The notes beneath the pieces are model-generated. The model worked only from the letters and a program-made list of their open reading frames with translations. It had not been told where the DNA came from and did no database searches. Shown piece after piece: positions 58,006-64,000 of a DNA stretch of 64,000 nucleotides. Each line of letters begins with the position of its first letter. Within the stretch, counting starts at the first letter, position 1. The position numbers and the translations under genes were made by a program. The stretch comes from Siphonobacter aquaeclarae (GTDB lineage Bacteria; Bacteroidota; Bacteroidia; Cytophagales; Spirosomataceae): NCBI RefSeq assembly GCF_900103285.1, contig NZ_FNGS01000006.1, forward strand, positions 124,001 to 188,000, read 5' to 3'.

Positions 58006-58605
58006 CTACTTCTCCCGGTAAAAATTATAAATCACCGACACCTGGATCGCCTGGTTGTAATACTTGGCGCCGGGGTCGGAGGTAATGACGTTGTTGAAGC
58101 CGCGGCTATACCGGATGCCGAGACTGACTTTGTCCAGCATGTCCATGAAATCATACCGGATACCGGCGGTGTAGCCATAATCGATGTTGTTGTCCGGACC
58201 TTTCGGATTGCCGGAAGGTCCATTCAGGGCATAGGCAAATTCCGGTCCGGCTTCGAGGGTAAGGCCTTCGGTGAGGATGTAGCCGACTACCGGCGTTGCC
58301 GTCGCATAGTAGAATGAATTGCGGACGAGGGAAGTACGGGTCTTAACCGCCCCGCCCCGCTGGGTAAGAACTACCTCAGGCTGAATCACAAATTTGTTGA
58401 TCCGGTGACGGTAAAACGCGCCGATATGCAACCCGGAATTAAACTTGGTGATATAGTCTTCTTTCGGCGTGCGAATGGTATAGCCGGATGTCAGTCCGCC
58501 TTTCAAACCGAAATGCGATTTGAGGTGCAGTACCTGTGCCGAAGCAACGGTTGCGGATAAGCTACTGAGTATAAGGAACAAAAGGGGGGTAAGTCGTCGA
58601 AGCAT
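58006..58605 (-). CDS. Outer-membrane beta-barrel protein
   Basis: 199 residues from ATG 58605 (MLRRLTPLLFLILSSLSATV signal peptide); an ATG at 58617 is also possible. The mature part (HFGLKGGLTSGYTIRTPKED, GLHIGAFYRHRINKFVIQPE, TPVVGYILTEGLTLEAGPEF, VSLGIRYSRGFNNV) is a series of alternating amphipathic strands with aromatic girdles, the PorT-like OMP_b-brl_2 family. It ends in an aromatic-rich YNFYREK. Transport or structural role unknown. Convergent with the PAP2 gene, 2 bases apart. Confidence 0.9.
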   Translation of the reverse strand: MLRRLTPLLFLILSSLSATVASAQVLHLKSHFGLKGGLTSGYTIRTPKEDYITKFNSGLHIGAFYRHRINKFVIQPEVVLTQRGGAVKTRTSLVRNSFYYATATPVVGYILTEGLTLEAGPEFAYALNGPSGNPKGPDNNIDYGYTAGIRYDFMDMLDKVSLGIRYSRGFNNVITSDPGAKYYNQAIQVSVIYNFYREK

Positions 58606-58757
58606 CGGCCGGTACATGATCTTATTTCGGGTGCAAATCAAAGGCAAAACGAGCAGACCGTCAAATAATGTATACGATGGACTGCTTTCCTGCTGCGGTT
58701 GGCGGCATGCTGGCCCTGTTTTTTGACGGATGCCGGCGTACGTAATCAAACGCCAGC

Positions 58758-59249
58758 ATGAGTAACGAAACGGAAGATTGGCTCCGGCGACTGGCCGGAG
58801 AAAGCGGCTTTCATCCAGAAACCGTACAACTGCTTTGGGAAGGTCTCCGGCGTACCGGCGGAGGCCAGGTGCAATTCAACATTCCCGAACTCGGCGGCCC
58901 CGGCCAATGGCAGCGGGGTATGCTGATGATCTCTGATTGGAATAATCACGCACTCAAAGGCCGGCTGTCTACCCTGCTGGACACGCTGTCGTCCCGGGCG
59001 TCGGTTCCGGAATCGTCGCTGCCGGAAGAGTCCGGCGAAGGCTGGCGCGGCCGGCAGAACGATACGGAGTATGTCTTCTATCCATCCCGCCACCTGCTTA
59101 TCCTCAATAACAAAAAGGCCTACGATACCCGCGCCTACCAGGTGTACGGCTTCGGGCAGAGCCAGCAAAACGGCCGGCAGGAGCTGACGCTGCAGACAAA
59201 TAAGGGAGAAATATCCATCCACGCTTTACCCGAAACAACATGGCCATAA
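58758..59249 (+). CDS. Uncharacterised protein of the GGGxMAQFNHPELGG type
   Basis: 163 residues, cytoplasmic. The region WEGLRRTGGGQVQFNIPELG, then GPGQWQRGMLMISDWNNHAL, matches a family in many proteobacteria and Bacteroidota (often with a C-terminal SHOCT domain) whose function is unknown. The C-terminal part has VFYPSRHLLILNNKKAYDTR. It ends 10 bases into the next gene, so the two are translationally coupled. First gene of the five-gene run with GT4 and GH130. Confidence 0.82.
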   Translation: MSNETEDWLRRLAGESGFHPETVQLLWEGLRRTGGGQVQFNIPELGGPGQWQRGMLMISDWNNHALKGRLSTLLDTLSSRASVPESSLPEESGEGWRGRQNDTEYVFYPSRHLLILNNKKAYDTRAYQVYGFGQSQQNGRQELTLQTNKGEISIHALPETTWP

Positions 59250-59476
59250 CCGACGAAGATTGGGAAGACCTCACCCCGGAAGAAGAAACGGACGAGCTTC
59301 TCCCGGAAGAAGTACTTCCGGAAGACGAAGAAACCGAAGAAGACCTGTCCCGGATAGTACCCGGTACCGACGAACTCGATGAAATTGAGCAACTTACCAC
59401 GCAGGAACAGGGTATTTCGAAGCCGCATCCGTCGACCGGTACCTACGGCGAAAACCCCCTGACCAACACGCACTGA
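59240..59476 (+). CDS. Very acidic small protein, unknown
   Basis: 78 residues, overlapping the preceding stop by 10 bases. About a third of the residues are Asp or Glu (ITDEDWEDLTPEEETDELLP, then EEVLPEDEETEEDL), with no membrane or signal segment. The C-terminus KPHPSTGTYGENPLTNTH is less acidic. It is likely intrinsically disordered; acidic proteins of this kind can be chaperone-like or protein-binding. No family recognised. Overlap with the upstream gene supports it being real. Confidence 0.7.
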   Translation: MAITDEDWEDLTPEEETDELLPEEVLPEDEETEEDLSRIVPGTDELDEIEQLTTQEQGISKPHPSTGTYGENPLTNTH

Positions 59477-59529
59477 GCCGGGTTGGTATCGATTTTTTGG
59501 GGTAAAGGGAAACGATCAACCCAACGGAT

Positions 59530-61821
59530 ATGAACCAGTCCCTTTCCCCATCCGCTCCGGTGGCCAGGGTGGCTTTTCTCGGTAATTACATGCCCCGGCA
59601 ATGCGGCATCGCTACGTTTACGACGCACCTCCGGACGCATTTCCAGCAACGGTTTCCGGAGTCGGAATCCTTTGTGGTAGCCGTAGAAGACCACCCTGGC
59701 GCCTATGATTATCCGGCGGAAGTCCGCTATACTTTTTCGCAGGAAAACCGCCGGGAATATGCACAGGCGGCCCGATACCTCAATGAATCGGGCGCCGAGG
59801 TAGTTTCCATCCAGCACGAGTATGGCATCTATGGAGGTGAGTCGGGACGCTGTCTGCTGGACCTGGTCGGCCGGTTGACGGTACCCGTCGTGACGACGTT
59901 CCATACCGTTCTCGAACATCCGTCCGCCACGCAGGAACAGGTGATGCGGGAGCTCGCAGCGCTGTCGGCCCGTGTGGTAGTGATGTCCGAAAAGGGGCGT
60001 TTTTTCCTCGAAGAAGTATACGGGATTGAAACCGGGAAAATAGCCGTCATTCCACACGGTATCCCGGATGTAGCTTTTTTGAATCCCGAGACAGTGAAGC
60101 CGGCGTTCGGACTGGACGGCCGGAAAGTCGTACTCACCTTTGGCCTGATTTCACCCAATAAAGGTATCGAAACGGCGATTGCGGCGCTTCCCGCTGTTGT
60201 GGAGAAACACCCCGAGCTGATGTATGTGGTACTGGGGGCAACGCACCCGAACCTCGTTCGCGAACAGGGCGAGGCCTACCGGGAGGAACTCATCCGGCTG
60301 GCAACGGAGCTGGGTGTCGGCAACCATGTCCGGTTTGAAAACCAGTTTGTCAGTCAGGAACGGCTGATCGACTACCTGCAAATGGCGGATGTCTATCTTA
60401 CGCCGTACCTGAATCAGGCACAAATCACTTCAGGAACGCTTGCATACTCGGTTGGTTGCGGAAAAGCCGTCGTCTCAACACCTTACTGGCATGCAGAAGA
60501 ACTCCTTGCCGACGGCCGGGGCGTACTCGTGCCCTTCCGCTCCGAAACAGCGGTATCGGCGGCGTTGATCCACTTATTTGACGACCCCGCCTACCGTCAG
60601 GAACTGCGTGAAAAGGCCTATGCCTATTCCAGACCTATGGTATGGAGCGAGACGGTAGACCAATACCGGCGGCTATTTTCAAACGCCGTCCCCCGGGATG
60701 TGGCGTCTATTCCGGACGCCCTGCCGCCCTTGAAGCTCGACCATCTTTTCCGCCTTACCGATTCCACCGGCATACTTCAGCATGCCCGCTACACGCTTCC
60801 GCACCGGGAGGAGGGTTATTGCACCGACGATACTGCCCGGGCGCTGTTGCTGCTGTCGTGGCTGGATGCCGACGGAGAAATCGTCGACGCCCGGATTCCC
60901 TGGATGATCGACAGCTACGCATCTTTCCTCAATCACGCCTTTTTACCGCAAACGGGTCGCTTCCGGAATTTCATGTCATATGGCCGGGAATGGCTCGAAA
61001 CCACCGGCTCAGACGACAGTCACGGGCGGGCGCTCTGGGCGGTAGGCGGGCTCCTGGCCCGTACCCGCCGGTCTGATCTGCGCAACTGGGCGCGGGACCT
61101 GTTTCACCGCGGGCTACCGGTCGTGCTGGCCATGCACTCGCCCCGCGCCTGGGCCTTTACCATGCTTGGCATCACCGAGTATCTCCACCGGTATCCGGGT
61201 GAGGTCGAAATCCGGAAGACGCGCACGGAGCTGGGCAATCGCCTTTGCGGACTTTTCCGGCAGGCGGCGCGCCCGCACTGGCATTGGTTTGAGCCGGTTT
61301 TAAGCTATGACAACGCCCGGTTGCCGCAGGCACTTTTGTGCAGCGACCAGCCTGATCACCAGGAACTGGGCCTGCATACGCTTGAATGGCTGCGGGATAT
61401 TCAGACGGCGCCGGAGGGACATTTCCGGCCGGTGGGTTCCGACGGGGTTTTCGTTCCCGGACAGGCGCCGGCATTGTTCGATCAGCAACCGCTGGAGGCC
61501 GCCGCTTCGGTCGGTGCATACCTGGCTGCTTTTGCCTATTCCGGACAGGATTTGTGGCGGGAGGCGGCGGTAACGGCCTTTCAATGGTACCTGGGGCGGA
61601 ACGACACCGGCCTCTGCGTATATGATGAAGTGTCGGGTGGATGCTATGATGGGCTGCAACCGGGTTCGGTCAACCTCAATCAGGGAGCAGAGTCCTGTCT
61701 TTCCTACCTGATGGCCCGCTCAGAGATTCGCGCGGTGCCTTTTTTTTCTTCCGTAAAACCGATTTCCCACATTGTTGCCAATGGTACAGACAGAGCGTTA
61801 TCCCCTGACCATTCATCCTGA
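59530..61821 (+). CDS. GT4 glycosyltransferase fused to a six-hairpin barrel domain
   Basis: 763 residues. The N-terminal half is a GT-B family 4 glycosyltransferase: RVAFLGNYMPRQCGIATFTT at the N-terminus, FHTVLEHPSATQEQVMREL, FGLISPNKGIETAIAALPAV, and the C-domain motif QITSGTLAYSVGCGKAVVST. The C-terminal half (about 400-740) is all-helical with WRE, YCTDDTARALLLLSWLD, SYGREWLETTGSDDSHGRAL, GRALWAVGGLLART and GQAPALFDQQPLEAAASVGA, a six-hairpin toroid resembling glucanase/glucoamylase folds. It overlaps the GH130 gene by about 41 bases. Together they probably make or recycle a mannose- or glucose-based oligosaccharide. Confidence 0.92.
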   Translation: MNQSLSPSAPVARVAFLGNYMPRQCGIATFTTHLRTHFQQRFPESESFVVAVEDHPGAYDYPAEVRYTFSQENRREYAQAARYLNESGAEVVSIQHEYGIYGGESGRCLLDLVGRLTVPVVTTFHTVLEHPSATQEQVMRELAALSARVVVMSEKGRFFLEEVYGIETGKIAVIPHGIPDVAFLNPETVKPAFGLDGRKVVLTFGLISPNKGIETAIAALPAVVEKHPELMYVVLGATHPNLVREQGEAYREELIRLATELGVGNHVRFENQFVSQERLIDYLQMADVYLTPYLNQAQITSGTLAYSVGCGKAVVSTPYWHAEELLADGRGVLVPFRSETAVSAALIHLFDDPAYRQELREKAYAYSRPMVWSETVDQYRRLFSNAVPRDVASIPDALPPLKLDHLFRLTDSTGILQHARYTLPHREEGYCTDDTARALLLLSWLDADGEIVDARIPWMIDSYASFLNHAFLPQTGRFRNFMSYGREWLETTGSDDSHGRALWAVGGLLARTRRSDLRNWARDLFHRGLPVVLAMHSPRAWAFTMLGITEYLHRYPGEVEIRKTRTELGNRLCGLFRQAARPHWHWFEPVLSYDNARLPQALLCSDQPDHQELGLHTLEWLRDIQTAPEGHFRPVGSDGVFVPGQAPALFDQQPLEAAASVGAYLAAFAYSGQDLWREAAVTAFQWYLGRNDTGLCVYDEVSGGCYDGLQPGSVNLNQGAESCLSYLMARSEIRAVPFFSSVKPISHIVANGTDRALSPDHSS

Positions 61822-63259
61822 CCCGCGACGGGTACTCTTCCGGCCCTTTCACCTGGGTCCGGAGCGTACCGCCCGTATTCTCGACCGGCTGTTTCAATTG
61901 AATGAAGAGGAAGTCCGGCGTGAACTTGGTACTGTTTTTCAGGAATTCAAATACCGGCATCAGGCTGTCGAAGAGTATCTCGAGCGGAGGGCGCTAGAGA
62001 TACTCGGAGCGGCGGATGTCGACCCGGTAGGACTCTCCCGCGAGCGTCAGCTGCTGGCCGGCGCGTATTTTACCCATGAATATGCACTCGAAGCGGCCGC
62101 CCTGTTCAACCCGTCGATCGTCTGGCATCCCGACCAGAGCGGTATGCCGGAAGGCTGCCGCCGGTTTGTGATCAGTCTCCGGGCAACGGGGGAAGGGCAT
62201 ATCTCTTCCGTCGAATTTCGTTCAGGTTTTGTAGATGGCGAAGCACAGATCTGGCTTGATTCTTACTCCCGGTACGTCACGCCGCCCGACCAATATGCGG
62301 AAGGGTTGTTGAGCAAAGCGGTTTTTCTCCGGAAAGTACATGAGCTGGGTATGGACGATGGTTTTGCCGGAAGTCTTTCGGCAGCCCTGCCGGAGCAGAT
62401 CGGGTATACTGAAGCGGCCGCCATCATCCGGGCGCATGAAGGGTATGCTTCGCACAAAGTAGCGGCCGACAGTATCCTGGGGCTTCTGAAAGCCAATTAC
62501 GAGATTAGCTATAAGACCGATCGCGCCCTGAGCGAGCGCATTCTGTTTCCCTATTCTCCCAATGAGATGAACGGAATGGAAGACGCGCGCTTCGTCGCCT
62601 TTACTGACGCCGCCGGAGCGGTCACCTATTACGCTACCTATACCGCCTATAATGGCCGGGTTATTTTTCCGCAACTGCTTGAAACAGAGGATTTTCTTCG
62701 TTTTCGGGTACGCACGCTTACGGGCGACGTCGTCCGGAACAAAGGCATGGCGCTTTTTCCCCGGAAAGTAGCCGGGAAGTACCGCATGCTCGGACGGCAG
62801 GACGGCGAGAATATTTACCTCATGGATTCCGACGACCTGTATTTCTGGCACAGCAGCAACCTGCTCATGGCGCCGGAATATCCCTGGGAGTTCGTTCAGT
62901 TGGGTAATTGCGGGTCGCCGATCGAAACGCCGGAAGGGTGGCTGGTACTGAGCCACGGCGTCGGAGCGATGCGGAAATACTGCATCGGCGCTTTTTTGCT
63001 GGACCTCGAGGATCCGTCCCGGGTACTCGCCCGATTGCCCTATCCGCTGATTACCCCGCTCGAGGAAGAGCGGGAGGGGTATGTGCCGAATGTGGTCTAC
63101 ACCTGCGGAGCGTTGCTGCATGCCGGAAAAGTGATCATTCCGTATGCCATGTCGGATTACTCCACAGGCTTTGCGCGGGTGCTGCTCGACGACCTGCTCG
63201 GGGCGCTTCTCAAAGAGGGAAAAGTGGAGAATAACCTGCACACATCCAGCTACTTATGA
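61781..63259 (+). CDS. GH130-family glycoside phosphorylase/hydrolase
   Basis: 492 residues from ATG 61781 (an ATG 9 bases earlier is possible). The five-bladed propeller core carries GH130 motifs: NPSIVWHPDQ, RATGEGHISSVEFRSG, NEMNGMEDARFVAFTDAAGA, FPRKVAGKYRMLGRQDGENI, LGNCGSPIETPEGWLVLSHG and VPNVVYTCGALLHAGKVIIP. Family members are beta-mannoside phosphorylases, with a catalytic Asp and phosphate-binding residues, acting on manno-oligosaccharides. Its N-terminal 100 residues are an extra helical domain. It is translationally coupled to the GT4 gene, so synthesis and turnover of one glycan are likely linked. Confidence 0.92.
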   Translation: MVQTERYPLTIHPDPRRVLFRPFHLGPERTARILDRLFQLNEEEVRRELGTVFQEFKYRHQAVEEYLERRALEILGAADVDPVGLSRERQLLAGAYFTHEYALEAAALFNPSIVWHPDQSGMPEGCRRFVISLRATGEGHISSVEFRSGFVDGEAQIWLDSYSRYVTPPDQYAEGLLSKAVFLRKVHELGMDDGFAGSLSAALPEQIGYTEAAAIIRAHEGYASHKVAADSILGLLKANYEISYKTDRALSERILFPYSPNEMNGMEDARFVAFTDAAGAVTYYATYTAYNGRVIFPQLLETEDFLRFRVRTLTGDVVRNKGMALFPRKVAGKYRMLGRQDGENIYLMDSDDLYFWHSSNLLMAPEYPWEFVQLGNCGSPIETPEGWLVLSHGVGAMRKYCIGAFLLDLEDPSRVLARLPYPLITPLEEEREGYVPNVVYTCGALLHAGKVIIPYAMSDYSTGFARVLLDDLLGALLKEGKVENNLHTSSYL

Positions 63260-63356
63260 GGTATTGATTCCCGCTGTTTCCCCGGAAAAAAGACGGGAAC
63301 TGCGAGGCATGATTTTTGTGTGTTCAACAGGTACCGCCTTTTAAACCCGCCTTACC

Positions 63357-63770
63357 ATGACGCACGATTTCCACGGAATGCTCTCGGCCGTTGGCCAGGT
63401 CGTCCGGGCTGCCAAAGCCTGTCAGCCCAATTATGCTCATTTGCTCCTTCAAATTCAGGTTCCGCGGCTGAAGGACCGGTTCGTCTGGATCAACAGCGAA
63501 AACCGGCACCTGTCCGACGAACTGGATGTGTATACCCGCCAATACGGCTCTTCTGCCGTGGAGGCTGGTGAAATTGCCGGTGAGTCGCTCGGCTGGGACG
63601 ATGAACTGGCGCTTTGCGAGCGACAGACCCGCTCCCTGCTCGAAGCCTGTGAATCGGTACTCCGGCATCAGTGCCTGAATCTTTTTCCGGAATTGTTCCA
63701 GCATATGACGCGGCGCAGGGATTTCGTCCGCGAAAACCTCCGCTGGCTTCAGAACCTGCGGGCTGCCTGA
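63357..63770 (+). CDS. Small helical protein, unknown function
   Basis: 137 residues, entirely helical: GQVVRAAKACQPNYAHLLLQ, SENRHLSDELDVYTRQYGSS, and LALCERQTRSLLEACESVLR, then LFPELFQHMTRRRDFVREN. The pattern of helices with His, Glu and Cys might suit a ferritin-like or four-helix bundle, but I cannot identify it. It lies 97 bases after GH130 and has a terminator after it, so it belongs to the same run. Confidence 0.65.
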   Translation: MTHDFHGMLSAVGQVVRAAKACQPNYAHLLLQIQVPRLKDRFVWINSENRHLSDELDVYTRQYGSSAVEAGEIAGESLGWDDELALCERQTRSLLEACESVLRHQCLNLFPELFQHMTRRRDFVRENLRWLQNLRAA

Positions 63771-63822
63771 CAGCGTCTGCCGCCACAGATCTATCCGCTC
63801 CGCCTGCCGAGGCAGGTATCCC

Positions 63823-63855
63823 GCCGACTGTTTACGGACAGTCGGCTTAATTTTT
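63823..63855 (+). terminator. Rho-independent terminator
   Basis: GCCGACTGT/ACAGTCGGC stem with a 6-base loop, then a T-rich tail (TTAATTTTTA). Confidence 0.8.
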
Positions 63856-63890
63856 ATACAAACGGAATCGTTGATATGTAAACCAGTTTA

Positions 63891-63898
63891 TACCTTTG
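63891..63898 (+). promoter_or_regulatory. -7 box for the last gene
   Basis: TACCTTTG ends 5 bases before the ATG at 63904; a TTG at 63871-63873 is 17 bases upstream. Transcription would start at or next to the ATG, so the mRNA may be leaderless. Confidence 0.6.
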
Positions 63899-63903
63899 TT
63901 GCC

Positions 63904-64000
63904 ATGAACCAGACAACCGACAAATTCAGTCTCCTTGATCAGACCGCGTACCAGCGCCTGAGCCGGCTCTCGATTTTCGTGATCCTGCACATGACGCACC
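63904..64000 (+). CDS. 5' end of an unidentified gene, cut by the window edge
   Basis: 32 codons are visible: MNQTTDKFSLLDQTAYQRLS, then RLSIFVILHMTH. The start is supported by the TACCTTTG box just upstream. The visible part ends in what may be the beginning of a membrane helix (IFVILHM). Too short to name. Confidence 0.5.
   Translation, partial: MNQTTDKFSLLDQTAYQRLSRLSIFVILHMTH

Noticed and set aside
1-64000. tRNA, rRNA, prophage, integrase or transposase genes
   Set aside because: Looked for and not seen; no cloverleaf-like sequence, no phage or transposase motif in any frame.

Overview
The window looks like chromosome of a Bacteroidota bacterium, most likely from the Cytophagales/Spirosoma-like branch. 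It is moderately GC-rich and densely coded. Evidence: two exported proteins end in type IX secretion sorting domains; many genes are preceded by the Bacteroidota -7 box TAnnTTTG rather than a Shine-Dalgarno site; MurF and alanine racemase are fused; a DUF4290 gene sits directly upstream of murA; and there are FAS1 lipoproteins, PnuT under a TPP riboswitch, and LytTR/HisKA_2 two-component genes. No rRNA, tRNA, IS element, prophage or CRISPR array was seen. The family assignment is inference.

Layout. 1-2165 (minus): transglutaminase (cut by the window edge), Anbu proteasome-like peptidase and alpha-E protein, a known co-occurring trio. 2697-5245 (minus): atpG and atpA with their own promoter and terminator. 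5579-11696 (plus): secreted proteins (nuclease with T9SS tail, second T9SS protein, SGNH esterase-like protein). 11878-15721: periplasmic FKBP isomerase, tail-specific protease, NIPSNAP protein. 15865-17606: GxxExxY protein, AraC regulator, small lipoprotein. 17835-19995: an XRE regulator followed by a strikingly AT-rich SMC-like ATPase, the most foreign-looking part of the window and a candidate uncharacterised defence module. 20092-23246 (minus): ChbG-type deacetylase, murA, DUF4290. 23568-24594: SPFH protein plus Arc-like DNA-binding protein behind a palindromic operator. 24897-32058: MATE and APC transporters, M1 peptidase, DUF1080 protein, AraJ-like MFS.

32152-38055 (minus): mgsA, then a TetR-HlyD-ATPase-ATPase-permease-permease efflux operon that mirrors E. 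coli ybiH-ybhGFSR. 38181-41698: PmoA-like DUF6807 protein, TPP riboswitch with PnuT, a tiny zinc-ribbon protein with a strong terminator, and the response regulator of a two-component pair whose kinase runs to 43527. 43518-49253: NamZ-like muramidase, MFS symporter, THUMP-like methyltransferase, an unknown exported coiled-coil protein, FAS1 lipoprotein. 49448-53932 (minus): MurF-Alr, CorA, Gfo/Idh/MocA oxidoreductase. 54163-58605: MsrB, YebC, Hsp20, CarboxypepD_reg protein, PAP2 phosphatase, outer-membrane barrel. 58758-63770 (plus): a tight five-gene run of two unknowns, GT4, GH130 and another unknown. A final gene is cut by the right edge.

Several dispersed repeats sit between genes: four long perfect inverted repeats built of 9-nt TCTGTGnnn units, a GGCTATAAGCTTTAGGC family at two loci, and a GACCCC palindrome cluster. 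Most housekeeping genes are ordinary. The interesting material is the AT-rich ATPase cassette, the repeat families, the operator-controlled SPFH/Arc pair and the GT4-GH130 run.
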